64,000 nt of DNA from Rhodoferax sp. (GCF_013297935.1 NZ_JAAFIX010000007.1:124001-188000); one strand, 5' to 3'. Counted from the stretch's first letter, positions 45,956 through 55,551 are shown. The notes: generated from the letters alone by a model not told the origin. Translations and numbers: made by a program.

Positions 45956-47434
45956 TCAAGGAAAACGGGAGATCACTTGCGCCACTGCCGCAGTGAGTTT
46001 TTTGGCATAGGGTACATGCAAAAACTCGTTGGGGCCATGCGCGTTGCTCTTGGGGCCAAGTACACCGCAGACCATCATTTGGGCCTTGGGGAATCCCTTC
46101 GAGAGCATGTTCATCAGGGGAATGGTGCCCCCTTGACCGATGTGGCCACAGGGCGCGCCGAAGTGGGCGTTCGAGGCGTCGTTCAAGGCGCTATCAAACC
46201 AAGGGGCGGTGTCCGGCGCGTTCCAGCCCGTCGCGCTGGAGAGGCCTTCGAAAGTGACCTTGGCCTGGTAGGGCGCATTGTCCTCCAACAGCGCCTTGAG
46301 CTCTTGCACTGCGGCAGCAGCCTCCACCAAAGGCGGCAGCCGCAAACTCAGCTTGAAGGCTGTGTAGGGCCGCAGCACATTGCCGGCGTTCTGAATGTCC
46401 GGAAAGCCGTCGGCCCCGGTCACGCTCAATGTCGGTTGCCAAGTGCGCTTGAGCAAGGCTTCCAGCGGATCGGCAGTTGTGGGCAAGGCAAAGGTGGTGG
46501 CCCCGCCGCAATCGTAGTGGGCCCAGGGGAAGCGCTTGAACAGCTCGTCACCCAGGATCACCGACGTCGCGCGGGCTTGCTCCATGCGCTGCACCGGCAC
46601 TTCGCAATGAAAACTGGCAGGCAACAAATGGCCGGTTTTGCTGTCTTCCAGACGGTCCAGCACCTGCCGCAGGATACGGAAGCTCGAAGGCACCAAGCCA
46701 CTGGCATCTCCGGAGTGAATGCCTTCGGTCAGGATCTCCACCTTGAGCACCCCGCTGGCCATGCCGCGCAAGCTGTTGGTGAGCCAGAGCTGGTCGTAGT
46801 TGCCGGCACCGGAATCGAGGCAGACCACCAGCCCCACTTCGCCCAAACGGGGCTTGAGCGCATCCACATAGTGGAGCAGGTCATAGGAGCCGCTCTCCTC
46901 GCAGGTCTCTATCAGGCCGACGATGCGCGGGTGGCGCAGTTTTTGGGCCTTGAGTGCCTGCAGGGCTGCAATGGCAGCGTAGGCGGCATAGCCGTCATCG
47001 GCGCCACCGCGCCCATACAACTTGCCATCTTCGTATTTGGGGGTCCAAGGGCCGAGGTCGTTGCGCCAACCGGAAAACTCGGGCTGCTTGTCCAAGTGGC
47101 CGTACATCAGCACCGTCTGGCCGGATGCAGGCTGGTCGCCCGCGGCACCGCCGTCCGCATCCACTTCGAAGAACAAGACCGGTGTGCGACCTTCCAGGCG
47201 GATGACTTCCAGCGTCAGGCCGGGGACTTTTTGGGCTTCGATCCACTGGGCGGTGTTGCGCACCACCGTGTCGAGCAAACCCGATGCGGCCCACTCGGGG
47301 TCAAACATCGGCGACTTGGCCGGGATGCGGATGTAGTCCGTTAAGCGGTGAACGATGTCCTGATCCCAGGCCGCACTCACATGGTCGAGGGCCTGGGTGG
47401 TGTCGAAAACAGACGAAGGAACGCGGGCGTTCAT
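45956..47434 (-). CDS. M20 family metallopeptidase
   Basis: 492 aa. Metal ligands in LMYGHLDKQPEF and GRGGADDGYAAYAAI, catalytic ETCEESGS, then CLDSGAGNYD, and a dimerisation lid domain. Resembles dipeptidase/ArgE-DapE proteins of the PF01546 group. Acts on small peptides in the cytoplasm. Probably co-transcribed with the lipase-like gene. Confidence 0.9.
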   Translation of the reverse strand: MNARVPSSVFDTTQALDHVSAAWDQDIVHRLTDYIRIPAKSPMFDPEWAASGLLDTVVRNTAQWIEAQKVPGLTLEVIRLEGRTPVLFFEVDADGGAAGDQPASGQTVLMYGHLDKQPEFSGWRNDLGPWTPKYEDGKLYGRGGADDGYAAYAAIAALQALKAQKLRHPRIVGLIETCEESGSYDLLHYVDALKPRLGEVGLVVCLDSGAGNYDQLWLTNSLRGMASGVLKVEILTEGIHSGDASGLVPSSFRILRQVLDRLEDSKTGHLLPASFHCEVPVQRMEQARATSVILGDELFKRFPWAHYDCGGATTFALPTTADPLEALLKRTWQPTLSVTGADGFPDIQNAGNVLRPYTAFKLSLRLPPLVEAAAAVQELKALLEDNAPYQAKVTFEGLSSATGWNAPDTAPWFDSALNDASNAHFGAPCGHIGQGGTIPLMNMLSKGFPKAQMMVCGVLGPKSNAHGPNEFLHVPYAKKLTAAVAQVISRFP

Positions 47435-47521
47435 GGAGCTCCTGTTACAAATTCAGCCAAGCATCCATCATGCCATGCGCGCCGCCCCCTACAGCCGCTG
47501 GCTTACCCGCAAAAAGTCGCA

Positions 47522-48103
47522 CTAACGCGTCAATTTGTACACCGAGGTTCCGGCTCGCAAGTTAGGCAAAAACCGCACGGTGCGACCGCCCTGCAAGCCA
47601 AAACTGTCGAGCACGCGCAAGCCATTGCGCTCTGCCAGAACCGCGAGGTCGGCATGGGTGCCCACCCGGATGTTGGGCGTGTCGTACCACTGGTAAGGCA
47701 GCCGCTTGGTCACCGGCATGCGCCCTTGCAAAATGCTCATGCGGTTCGGCCAGTGCGCAAAGTTGGGGAAGGCCACAATGCCGACCCTACCCACGCGGGC
47801 GGTTTCGCGCAGCATGGTTTCTGCGTTGCGCAGGTGTTGCAGGGTGTCGATCTGCAGCACCACATCGAAGCTGGCATCTTCAAACACGGTCAAGCCTTGG
47901 TCGAGGTTGAGCTGCAGCACATTCACGCCACGCTTCACACAGGCCAGCACATTGGCGTCGTCCAGCTCCACGCCATAGCCGCTGCAGTCGCGCTCGCGCT
48001 GCAGGTAGTCCAGCATGGCGCCATCGCCACAACCGAGATCCAGAACGCGCGAACCCTGGGGAACGAGGCTGGCAATCGCGTGCAAGGTGTAGATATCGGT
48101 CAT
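47522..48103 (-). CDS. metW: MetW methyltransferase-like protein
   Basis: 193 aa. [16 protein letters not shown] (SAM motif I), [19 protein letters not shown] and the long family-specific [14 protein letters not shown] plus [12 protein letters not shown]. MetW always pairs with MetX in proteobacteria and is needed for full homoserine acyltransferase activity. Overlaps metX by 4 nt. Confidence 0.95.
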   Translation of the reverse strand: MTDIYTLHAIASLVPQGSRVLDLGCGDGAMLDYLQRERDCSGYGVELDDANVLACVKRGVNVLQLNLDQGLTVFEDASFDVVLQIDTLQHLRNAETMLRETARVGRVGIVAFPNFAHWPNRMSILQGRMPVTKRLPYQWYDTPNIRVGTHADLAVLAERNGLRVLDSFGLQGGRTVRFLPNLRAGTSVYKLTR

Positions 48104-49248
48104 GCTGCCACCTTCAACCCGTTAAAAATGCTATCAAAATAAGAGCGCATCACGCTCATGTAACGAGGGTCATCGAGCAAAAACGCATCATGACCATGCG
48201 GCGCGTCGATCTCGGCGTAGCTCACGTCCCGCCTGTTGTCCAACAAGGCTTTCACCACCTCGCGGCTGCGCTGGGGACTGAAGCGCCAGTCGGTCGTAAA
48301 GCTCACCAGCAAATACTTGCAGGCAGACCGCGCCAGGGCCTTGCTCAGGTCGCCACCATAGGTTTTGGCGGGGTCAAAGTAGTCCAGCGCGCGGGTGATG
48401 AGCAGGTAGGTGTTGGCATCAAAGTACTCGGCAAACTTGTCGCCCTGGTAGCGCAGGTAGCTCTCGATCTGGAACTCCACCTCCTGCGTGCTGTATTTGT
48501 AGCCGCTGGCGCTGGCCAGCACCGCGTCTTTGAGTTCGCGGCCGAACTTCGCGTTCATCACGTCGTCGCTCAGGTAGGTGATGTGGCCGATCATGCGGGC
48601 AATGCGCAAGCCCCGCTTGGGGATCACACCGTGCTCATAAAAGTGGCCGCCATGAAAGTCGGGGTCGGTCACGATGGCGCGGCGCGCCACTTCGTTGAAC
48701 GCAATGTTTTCCGCATTCAAGTTGGGCGCGCTGGCCACCACCACGGCATGGCGCATGCGCTCGGGGTACTGCAGCGTCCAGCTCAGGGCCTGCATGCCCC
48801 CCAGGCTGCCCCCCAACACGGCCGCCAGCGTTTGGATGCCGAGTGCGTCCAGCAATTTCGCTTGGGCATTCACCCAGTCTTCCACGGTGACCACCGGAAA
48901 GTCGGCACCATAAACCTTGCCGGTGTCGGGGTGGGTGTGCATGGGGCCGGTGCTGCCGAAGCAGGAGCCCAGGTTGTTGACGCCGATGACGAAAAACTTG
49001 TTGGTGTCCACCGACTTGCCCGGGCCAATCATGTTGTCCCACCAGCCTTCGGACTTGTCCTGCCCTTCGTAAACTCCCGCCACATGGTGCGAAGCGTTCA
49101 GGGCATGGCAGACCAGCACCGCATTGGACTTGTCGGCGTTGAGCGTGCCGTAAGTCTCGTAACTCAAGGAATAGCCGTGGATGGACGCACCGCTTTGCAG
49201 GGGCAAGGCGGCGTCAAAGCGCATGGTTTGGGGTGTGGCAATCAGCAT
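48100..49248 (-). CDS. metX: Homoserine O-acyltransferase
   Basis: 382 aa. Alpha/beta hydrolase fold with nucleophile in [10 protein letters not shown], His in [13 protein letters not shown], and [16 protein letters not shown]. Acylates homoserine (acetyl or succinyl donor) in methionine synthesis. The start MLIATPQTM matches relatives. It begins on the U-tract of a terminator behind a SAM-II-like aptamer, so expression should fall when SAM is plentiful. Confidence 0.95.
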   Translation of the reverse strand: MLIATPQTMRFDAALPLQSGASIHGYSLSYETYGTLNADKSNAVLVCHALNASHHVAGVYEGQDKSEGWWDNMIGPGKSVDTNKFFVIGVNNLGSCFGSTGPMHTHPDTGKVYGADFPVVTVEDWVNAQAKLLDALGIQTLAAVLGGSLGGMQALSWTLQYPERMRHAVVVASAPNLNAENIAFNEVARRAIVTDPDFHGGHFYEHGVIPKRGLRIARMIGHITYLSDDVMNAKFGRELKDAVLASASGYKYSTQEVEFQIESYLRYQGDKFAEYFDANTYLLITRALDYFDPAKTYGGDLSKALARSACKYLLVSFTTDWRFSPQRSREVVKALLDNRRDVSYAEIDAPHGHDAFLLDDPRYMSVMRSYFDSIFNGLKVAA

Positions 49249-49283
49249 AAAAAAACCCGGCAACGCTAAACGCGGGCCGGGTT
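49249..49283 (-). terminator. Intrinsic terminator in the metX leader
   Basis: On the minus strand AACCCGGC, 14-nt loop, GCCGGGTT, then TTTTT; the run of T ends at the metX ATG. A terminator in front of its own gene implies conditional read-through. The loop contains CCGCGTTTAGC, which can pair with the 3' strand of the upstream aptamer. Confidence 0.85.
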
Positions 49284-49300
49284 GCAGTGCCAAAAGGCGG

Positions 49301-49358
49301 GTCCGTGTTTAGCTGTATTTATTAAGCGCCCGCAAGCTGGAGCAAATTGGCGCTGTGA
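49301..49358 (-). ncRNA. SAM-II-type riboswitch (metX leader)
   Basis: Minus strand: stem GCGCC (49353-49349) with GGCGC (49330-49326), loop AATTTGCTCCAGCTTGC, then TTAATAAATACAGCTAAA (3' strand ending near 49308). Layout and conserved bases (ATTT loop, TTGC, ATAAAT, GCTAAA) match the SAM-II (metX/SAM-alpha) aptamer H-type pseudoknot. It lies about 55-110 nt upstream of metX at the predicted transcript start. Not checked with a covariance model. Confidence 0.85.
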
Positions 49359-49364
49359 GCCGCG

Positions 49365-49373
49365 AGTATACCA
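49365..49373 (-). promoter_or_regulatory. metX promoter, extended -10
   Basis: Minus strand TGGTATACT: TG-n-TATACT, a strong extended -10 box with no good -35. Transcription would start near 49358, the 5' edge of the aptamer. Confidence 0.6.
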
Positions 49374-49426
49374 ACGCGCCTTCTTTTTGCCCCGCATCCC
49401 TCACCCATGCACCACCATGGAGTGCC

Positions 49427-49442
49427 TGGCGTGGTTTTTGCT
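49427..49442 (+). promoter_or_regulatory. Sigma-54 promoter of amtB
   Basis: TGGCGTGGTTTTTGCT has GG and GC ten nt apart, the -24/-12 signature. It lies 74 bp before the amtB ATG. Ammonium transporter genes are classic NtrC/sigma-54 targets. A GCAC-N9-GTGC inverted repeat just upstream (49409-49425) may be an NtrC site, less certain. Confidence 0.7.
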
Positions 49443-49515
49443 TTATTTTGGTGCGCAAAGCTGTTTTTCGGCAGTTTTGCACCAAGCACAAGCATTTAAC
49501 GACCAAAGGACTCGT

Positions 49516-50718
49516 ATGGAAGCACTAAAACAGGGCGCAGACGCTTTGTTCATTTTGTTGGGCGCAATCATGGTGCTGGCCATGCACGCCGGTTTTGCCT
49601 TTCTGGAACTCGGCACCGTGCGCCGCAAAAACCAGGTCAACGCGCTGGTGAAGATACTGGTGGACTTCTCGGTGTCCACCGTGGTGTATTTCGTGGTGGG
49701 CTACAGCGTGGCCTATGGCACGCACTTCTTTATCGGGGCCGAGCAGCTGGCGGCGCAAAACGGCTACGCGCTGGTGAAGTTCTTCTTTTTGCTAACCTTT
49801 GCGGCCGCCATTCCGGCCATCATCTCCGGCGGCATTGCCGAGCGGGCCAAGTTCTGGCCGCAGCTGATTGCCACTGCCGTCGTCGTGGGGGTGGTGTACC
49901 CCTTCTTTGAAGGCATTGCCTGGAACCAGCACTTCGGCGTGCAGGCCTGGATCAAGTCGCTCACCGGCGAAGAGTTTCACGACTTTGCAGGCAGCGTGGT
50001 GGTGCATGCCGTGGGCGGCTGGATCGCTTTGGGCGCCGTGCTCTTGCTGGGCGCGCGCAGCAACCGCTACCGCAAAGACGGCGCCATGTCGGCCCACCCG
50101 CCGAGCAGCATTCCCTTCCTGGCCTTGGGCGCGTGGATTCTGATCGTGGGCTGGTTCGGCTTTAACGTGATGAGCGCCCAAATGCTCGACAAAATGTCCG
50201 GCCTGGTGGCGGTGAACTCGCTCATGGCCATGGTGGGCGGCACCTTGGTGGCGCTGCTCATGGGCAAAAACGACCCCGGCTTTGTGCACAACGGCCCACT
50301 GGCCGGCCTGGTGGCCGTGTGCGCCGGCTCGGACCTGATGCACCCGCTGGGCGCGCTGGTGGTGGGCGGCATTGCGGGTGCCATCTTCGTGGTCATGTTC
50401 ACCCTGACCCAGAACAAATGGAAGATTGACGATGTGCTGGGCGTCTGGCCGCTGCACGGCCTGTGCGGCACCTGGGGCGGTATTGCGGCCGGCATTTTCG
50501 GCAGCAAAGCGCTGGGTGGCTTGGGGGGTGTGAGCCTGGGCGCCCAACTTATCGGCACGGCGATGGGCGTGGCATGGGCTGCGGTGGCGGGCTTTGTGGT
50601 CTACGGCCTGCTCAAGGCCACCACCGGCCTGCGCCTGAGCCAGGAAGAGGAATACGACGGCGCCGACCTCTCCATCCACAAAATCAGCGCCAGCCCGGAG
50701 CGCGAAGCCAACTGGTAG
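49516..50718 (+). CDS. amtB: Ammonium transporter (Amt/MEP/Rh family)
   Basis: 400 aa, eleven to twelve membrane segments. GFAFLELGTVRRKNQVNALV, the pore histidines in SVVVHAVGGW and DLMHPLGALVVGG, and LHGLCGTWGGIAAGIF are Amt landmarks. Conducts ammonium into the cell. AAAGGA precedes ATG 49516. No glnK is adjacent, so PII control would come from elsewhere. Upstream frame to 49282 is leader, not coding. Confidence 0.95.
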   Translation: MEALKQGADALFILLGAIMVLAMHAGFAFLELGTVRRKNQVNALVKILVDFSVSTVVYFVVGYSVAYGTHFFIGAEQLAAQNGYALVKFFFLLTFAAAIPAIISGGIAERAKFWPQLIATAVVVGVVYPFFEGIAWNQHFGVQAWIKSLTGEEFHDFAGSVVVHAVGGWIALGAVLLLGARSNRYRKDGAMSAHPPSSIPFLALGAWILIVGWFGFNVMSAQMLDKMSGLVAVNSLMAMVGGTLVALLMGKNDPGFVHNGPLAGLVAVCAGSDLMHPLGALVVGGIAGAIFVVMFTLTQNKWKIDDVLGVWPLHGLCGTWGGIAAGIFGSKALGGLGGVSLGAQLIGTAMGVAWAAVAGFVVYGLLKATTGLRLSQEEEYDGADLSIHKISASPEREANW

Positions 50719-50744
50719 AACCTGCAAGCAGGATCAAATATCAA

Positions 50745-50800
50745 CAAAAATGGCTGTTGGCCCACATTAAATGTGCGCAATCAGCTATGTATTTGATAGC
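50745..50800 (-). repeat. Dispersed 56-bp repeat, copy F
   Basis: Best first hairpin of the family: GCTAT-CAAATAC-ATAGC on the minus strand, then TGATTGCGCACAT and TGGGCCAACAGCC. Its start overlaps the last codons and TAG stop of the EAL gene. Confidence 0.85.
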
Positions 50801-52917
50801 AACCAAGCCGCAAGCTTGTCGCCGTGCAGGGGCCGGCTTCCCAGGTAGCCCTGCATGACATCGCAGCCCAGTTGGCGCAGAGTGTCGCGCTCTGCGGGGG
50901 TTTCGACCCCCTCGGCGGTCACCATCAGGTTCAGGCCGTGGCCCATTTCGATCATGGCCTTGACCAGCCGCTGGGTGGCGGGGGCCGCATCAATGCCATC
51001 GACAAAGCTGCGGTCGATTTTGAGCTCGCTCACCGGCAGCTTTTGCAAATAGGCCAGGGACGAGTAGCCGGTGCCGAAGTCGTCAATCGACAGCGGCATG
51101 CCGACGGCACGCAGCGCGTGCAGGAGGGCCACGCTGTGGGTGGGGTCCTCCATCAGGCCGCTCTCGGTGATTTCCAGGCGCAGGCGCTGCGGGTCCACAC
51201 CGCTGGCGGCCACTTGCCGGGACAGGCGGTGGGCAAAGTCGGGGTCCTGCAAATCGCGGGTGCTCAGGTTCACCGCAATGCTCATGTGCGGGTGACTGCG
51301 CTGCCAGGTTTGCAGGGTGCGCAGGGCTTCGGTCAGCATCCAGTCCGTCACCAGGGTGATGTAGCCCGTTTGCTCGGCAAAAGGCACAAAGTCGGCCGGC
51401 GACACCATGCCCCGCTCCGGGTGGGCCCAGCGCACCAGAGCTTCAGCGCCCACAGGGCTGCCATCGCTCAGGCTCAACTTGGGTTGCAGCCACATCTGGA
51501 GCTGGGACTGGGCCACCGCCTGCCGCAAGTCGGAGAGCAGGCTGAGGTGGCCCAGGCGGGCGGCCTCCTGGGCTTCGCTGTACCAGGCGAAGTTACCGGT
51601 CGCGCGCTTGGCGGAGTGCAGGGCGACCTCGGCGTTGCGCAGCAGCGTCACCAGGCTGGGTGCGGCCTGACCGGCACCGGTGTCGGCACAGCCGTAGGCC
51701 AGGCTCACATCTACGTTGTGGCCGCTGCAGGCCACGGTGGGCGCCATGGCGCGCTCCCACAGCGCGTGGAGCTGGGCCACCGCCGCACGGTCGGGCGCCT
51801 GCACTGCAGCCGCCAGGGTGCCGCCCGACAAACGGGCCAGCACATAGCCCGGCGCTATGCAGCCGGACTGCGCCGCCTGCGCCAGCGCGCTTTCCGCCCG
51901 AAGCGCCATTTCTTTGATCAAGGTGTCGCCGGTGGTGTAGCCCAGGGTTTCGTTGATGCCTTTGAGCCGCGCCAGATCCATGAGCACCAGGGTGTTAAGC
52001 CCTGCAGGCGCCGGCTGCAGCGGCGTAAGCAGGGCGGTGCGGTTGGGCAAGCCGGTCAGGCTGTCCTGGTAGGCCAGCCGCACGATTTGTTGCTCGCGCT
52101 GCGCCACGGCGTCGGCCATGGTGTTGAGCGCGTCGCCCACCCGGTCTACCTCGCGGGTGCCGGTAGACACCATGCGGTGCGCATAGTCCCCTTGGGCAAT
52201 GGTGCGGGCCACGGTTTCGAGTTGGAGCAAGGGGCCGACCACGCTGCGGGCGGTGCGCCAAGCCACGTAAACAGCCAGCGCCATGGCGAGCACTGACACG
52301 GCGGTGAGCCACATCACCACGCGCCCCAACAAGTCGAGGGCATTGTCCAGCTGCGCCTCGACCCGCTGGCGCTCGCGCTGTAACAGGGTTTGCGACTCTT
52401 GCAACATGGCCTTGAGGGCCGGGTTGACCTGGTCATTCAGAATGCGCACCGCCGCGGGGAGGTCATCGGCCTCGATCTGGTCCACGGTGTTGATGAAGGC
52501 CTCGGCGTACTGCTTGCGGCAGGCTACCAGGCGCACGAGTGTTGCCTCCTGGGTGGGGTCCATCAGATCCTCCGACAGCGAGGCAATGATGCCGTCGAGC
52601 ACCCGGTTGCGCTCATCTACCACCGCGTACTCATGCACCCGGTCCGCCCGGGGCGCATGCACCAGCCGCACCAGCGCACTGCCTGCGCCCTCGGTCTGCT
52701 GGGAGAGGGTTTGCACTCGCAACAAGCGCTGCATGTCGCCGGTGGCAAAGTGGCGGGTCAGCTCCGTGACCAGGCGCAGCTGCCACGCCCCTTGGCTCAA
52801 GGCCAGTAGCAACATCAACACCAAAGCCCCGAGTGCCCACGCCAGCCGCGCCGCAATGCTGCGTGGACGCAGCCGCGGCAACCAGCCGGCGGGAGCAGAG
52901 GGTTTAGTGGGGACCAT
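50785..52917 (-). CDS. Membrane protein with degenerate GGDEF and intact EAL domain
   Basis: 710 aa. TM1 about 23-45, periplasmic helical sensor, TM2 about 195-220, HAMP, then a GGDEF-like domain whose signature is SGGTL, so not a cyclase. The EAL domain has AEALVRWAHP, ITESGLMED, DDFGTGYSSLAYLQK and AEGVET and should hydrolyse c-di-GMP. It starts 8 bp after the DoxX gene, making it the last gene of the bufferin operon. ATG 52917 chosen; 52974 is possible. The last five codons come from repeat F. Confidence 0.88.
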   Translation of the reverse strand: MVPTKPSAPAGWLPRLRPRSIAARLAWALGALVLMLLLALSQGAWQLRLVTELTRHFATGDMQRLLRVQTLSQQTEGAGSALVRLVHAPRADRVHEYAVVDERNRVLDGIIASLSEDLMDPTQEATLVRLVACRKQYAEAFINTVDQIEADDLPAAVRILNDQVNPALKAMLQESQTLLQRERQRVEAQLDNALDLLGRVVMWLTAVSVLAMALAVYVAWRTARSVVGPLLQLETVARTIAQGDYAHRMVSTGTREVDRVGDALNTMADAVAQREQQIVRLAYQDSLTGLPNRTALLTPLQPAPAGLNTLVLMDLARLKGINETLGYTTGDTLIKEMALRAESALAQAAQSGCIAPGYVLARLSGGTLAAAVQAPDRAAVAQLHALWERAMAPTVACSGHNVDVSLAYGCADTGAGQAAPSLVTLLRNAEVALHSAKRATGNFAWYSEAQEAARLGHLSLLSDLRQAVAQSQLQMWLQPKLSLSDGSPVGAEALVRWAHPERGMVSPADFVPFAEQTGYITLVTDWMLTEALRTLQTWQRSHPHMSIAVNLSTRDLQDPDFAHRLSRQVAASGVDPQRLRLEITESGLMEDPTHSVALLHALRAVGMPLSIDDFGTGYSSLAYLQKLPVSELKIDRSFVDGIDAAPATQRLVKAMIEMGHGLNLMVTAEGVETPAERDTLRQLGCDVMQGYLGSRPLHGDKLAAWLLSNT

Positions 52918-52925
52918 GCACCGGA

Positions 52926-53420
52926 TTAAACACCGGCAAACCAGCGCCGCTGAATCCAGCGGTCCAGCGACCATGCGCCCGGCCCGTAAAGGGCCAACGC
53001 CGCCAGCACCACGCCCCAGGTGATGTGTTGCTGCAGAGCAGCGGGTGCAATTTCGCTCAATGACAACACCGCGGCCAGATTCACCACGCTCAGCCCCAGC
53101 GCCGCAAAGCGCCCGCCCAAGCCAAGCACCAGCAGCACCGGCAGCAAGAGCTCACCGCCGGTGCCCATCCAGGCGGCCAATGCGGGGGGCAACAGCGGCA
53201 CGTGGTATTCATCCACAAACAGCATAAGGGTGGTGTCCCAGTCACGCAGCTTGGTCAAGCCCGACAGAAAAAACACCTGCGCGACATACAGGCGCGCCAG
53301 CAGCGCGGCCGGGGCCTGGAGCGCATCCAGGGCGGCGTGTGCCAGGGTCACCACGCGCTGAGCCGCGGGCCAACCCGCTGAACGGGCGCGGGGGGTGTAC
53401 ACAGAGGTAGAGGTTTTCAC
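52926..53420 (-). CDS. DoxX-family membrane protein of the bufferin operon
   Basis: 164 aa, four membrane segments. ARLYVAQVFFLSGLTKLRDW is the DoxX opening; LPPALAAWMGTGGELLLPVLL follows. DoxX (BufD-like) is the usual fourth gene of DUF2282/MNIO/DUF2063 operons, possibly helping precursor modification or export. Placed 23 bp after the DUF2063 gene. Confidence 0.85.
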   Translation of the reverse strand: MKTSTSVYTPRARSAGWPAAQRVVTLAHAALDALQAPAALLARLYVAQVFFLSGLTKLRDWDTTLMLFVDEYHVPLLPPALAAWMGTGGELLLPVLLVLGLGGRFAALGLSVVNLAAVLSLSEIAPAALQQHITWGVVLAALALYGPGAWSLDRWIQRRWFAGV

Positions 53421-53443
53421 ACGGAGCCTTTAAAAAAATGAAT

Positions 53444-54235
53444 TCAAGAGGCCGCGGGCGGCGGTATCGCGACCCGGGCCGACAGCAACAAGCCGGTTTG
53501 CACCGCAAGCGGCAGCCATGCCGCGACATCAAGCTCAGGGGCGGCGTCTAAGGCAGCGCCCAGGCTGCCCTGGCGCAGCAACACTGCCAGCGCTTCAGCC
53601 TCGCCCGGCAGAGCGAGCCGCACTTGGGACTTGAAGCCTTGCCGCCACACTACCGCGCTTTGCCCGCTACCGGCCTGCAAGAGGCGGGTGACTTCGTCAA
53701 ACCCCGTGGAACCCGGTTGATGCGCCTCCCACATGGCGACCACTGGCCACGGGCTGACCAGGAGCGCGGTGCCCGGGGCACAGGGGAGTTGCAAAGTGTC
53801 CGGGTCTTCAGTGCTGAGCAGGGACAGTGTGGCCGGGTCAGGCAGCGCATCGGCCGCACCTGCTGCCTGGTGCAGGGCCCACTCCAAGCGGGCCACGTCA
53901 GGCAAAAAGGGCGCATCGCTGAGTTGTGGGCTGGCGGCTACAAAACCGGCCAAGTGTCCACCCCACAAGGCCATGTCGCCCGCAGTCGGCGGATGGGCGT
54001 GCCAGAGGGCGGGGGCCAGATCCTCCATGCTGGTCTGCCCGATCAGATGGGTGAGCACCGGGTAGGCCGCCTGCAAGGCGCGACGGGCCAGAGCATGGCC
54101 ATTGGCTTGATAAGCTTTTAGCCCTCTAGCCCTTATATCAATTGCGTGAGCAGCTACTATTTCCATAGCATCTTGCGCCGGTGTTTCGAACAAGGCGCGC
54201 ACCAGTGCCTGCTGTTGCGCGAGCAGGGTGCTCAT
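53444..54235 (-). CDS. DUF2063 protein, MNIO partner (BufC-like), with repeat insertion
   Basis: 263 aa. After the [14 protein letters not shown] start, [20 protein letters not shown] and [13 protein letters not shown] are the DUF2063 landmarks. These proteins recruit precursor peptides to the MNIO enzyme. Residues 23-41 ([18 protein letters not shown] region) are encoded by repeat copy E, in frame, lengthening the linker before the domain. Overlaps the MNIO gene by 4 nt. Confidence 0.88.
   Translation of the reverse strand: MSTLLAQQQALVRALFETPAQDAMEIVAAHAIDIRARGLKAYQANGHALARRALQAAYPVLTHLIGQTSMEDLAPALWHAHPPTAGDMALWGGHLAGFVAASPQLSDAPFLPDVARLEWALHQAAGAADALPDPATLSLLSTEDPDTLQLPCAPGTALLVSPWPVVAMWEAHQPGSTGFDEVTRLLQAGSGQSAVVWRQGFKSQVRLALPGEAEALAVLLRQGSLGAALDAAPELDVAAWLPLAVQTGLLLSARVAIPPPAAS
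54114..54169 (-). repeat. Dispersed 56-bp repeat, copy E (inside DUF2063 gene)
   Basis: Minus strand GCTATGGAAATAGTAGC, then TGCTCACGCAATT and AGGGCTAGAGGGC. Fully inside the coding region and read in frame. Confidence 0.85.
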
Positions 54236-55173
54236 GCCGACACCTGTGCGGGCGTGGCCGATGGGACGCCGATAGCGCGGGCGCGCTGCGCTTCGGCGAG
54301 CAGCACATCCAGCGCAGGCACATCGGTATCCCACTCGATCAAGGTCGGCACCGGACCGAAGCGCTCCAGTGCATAGCGGTACAAGCTCCATACGGGCTCG
54401 GCCACCCGGCTGCCATGGTCGTCGATCACGATGTGCCCATGCACGTCATCCACCTCGCAATGACCCGCCAGGTGCAGCTCGCCGACGCATGCCGCGGGTA
54501 TCGCATCCAGCCAACGGCGGCAGGCGGTGAGCGGGTCTTCCAGCGCACCGCGCAAGCGGGCGTTGAGCGCATTCACGTAAATGTTGTTCACATCCACCAA
54601 CAGTGCGCAGCCCGTGCGCTGTGCCAGCGCAGCCAGAAACGCAGGCTCCTCCCACACCTGTGCGCCCGCAGGCTCGCACCAGCTCAGGTAGGCGGACAGG
54701 TTCTCCACCATGAACCGGCGCTTCAACCGGTCTTGCACCTGCTGCACGTGGGTACACAGAACGCTGAGCGCTTCGTCGGTAAAGGGCAAAGGCAAGAGGT
54801 CGGATGCATGCACCGTGCTGGCGTCTGCAGACCCCCCATAGGGGGCGCGGGCAAAGCTGGCATGGTCGCTCACGCGCACCGGATCGATGCGCTCCACCAG
54901 CCAGGCCAGCCGGTCGAGGTGCCAGGGGTCCAGCCCCACCGCAGAACCCAACGACAAGCCCACGCCATGCAGGCTGATGGGATAGTGCGCTCGGCCCTGC
55001 TCCAGCACTGCCAGTGCAGCCCCACCGGGCGCAAAGAAGTTTTCAGAATGGACTTCGAGGAAATCCAAAGCAGGCTGCCGCTCCAGCAGCTCCGCGTAAT
55101 GAGGGTGCCGCCACCCGATGCCGACCGGCGCGCACCCTTCCGCAAAGGAGGGCGTGGCGGTCATGCAGTGCAT
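54232..55173 (-). CDS. MNIO (DUF692) enzyme, BufB-like
   Basis: 313 aa. TIM-barrel multinuclear non-heme iron oxidase: [75 protein letters not shown]. The His, Asp and Glu ligands of the iron cluster are all in place. BufB-type enzymes turn Cys of DUF2282 precursors into thiooxazole-type groups. Start uncertain: ATG 55173 or 55164; an upstream TTG also exists. Confidence 0.92.
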   Translation of the reverse strand: MHCMTATPSFAEGCAPVGIGWRHPHYAELLERQPALDFLEVHSENFFAPGGAALAVLEQGRAHYPISLHGVGLSLGSAVGLDPWHLDRLAWLVERIDPVRVSDHASFARAPYGGSADASTVHASDLLPLPFTDEALSVLCTHVQQVQDRLKRRFMVENLSAYLSWCEPAGAQVWEEPAFLAALAQRTGCALLVDVNNIYVNALNARLRGALEDPLTACRRWLDAIPAACVGELHLAGHCEVDDVHGHIVIDDHGSRVAEPVWSLYRYALERFGPVPTLIEWDTDVPALDVLLAEAQRARAIGVPSATPAQVSA

Positions 55174-55209
55174 GGGTGGTCGGGCTTTCAAACTATGTGC
55201 TGAGTCTGA

Positions 55210-55467
55210 TTACATCTTGGGCGCTTTGAGGCTGCCCTTCATGGATTCGCAGGTGCCTTTGGCAACGTATTTCCATTCACCTTTGTCCATGTCCACCTTG
55301 GCCTGGCCGGCACAAGAGTGGGTGCCGGAGGCGTTGGCGCAGTCATTCTGGCCAGCCTTGGCAATGCCGAAGCATTTTTCTTTTTCCTGGGCTGCCACAG
55401 GTGCAGTGGCCAGAGCCATAGTCATCAAAGTAGCAGCGGTAGCGGCAAGCAGAGCGCGTTGGTTCAT
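55210..55467 (-). CDS. DUF2282 bufferin precursor peptide (BufA-like)
   Basis: 85 aa. Signal peptide 1-26 (ending PVAAQ), then a core with four cysteines at 32, 43, 52 and 73 in [21 protein letters not shown] and VAKGTC. This is the DUF2282 pattern of bufferins, copper-binding RiPPs whose Cys are oxidised by the MNIO. GAGGAG precedes ATG 55467. First gene of a five-gene minus-strand operon. A role in copper tolerance is inferred from described bufferins. Confidence 0.9.
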   Translation of the reverse strand: MNQRALLAATAATLMTMALATAPVAAQEKEKCFGIAKAGQNDCANASGTHSCAGQAKVDMDKGEWKYVAKGTCESMKGSLKAPKM

Positions 55468-55551
55468 GTCGTAACTCCTCAACAAGTTCATTCGAAGTGA
55501 GATCAACCATTCAGCATCTGTTGCTCCATGCCGCAGCGCTGTGGTTACGGT

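Noticed and set aside
48100..48160. Apparent eighth copy of the dispersed repeat (GCTATCAAAATA at the metX 3' end)
   Set aside because: Only the first dozen bases match; the rest encodes the normal MetX C-terminus, so it is chance similarity.
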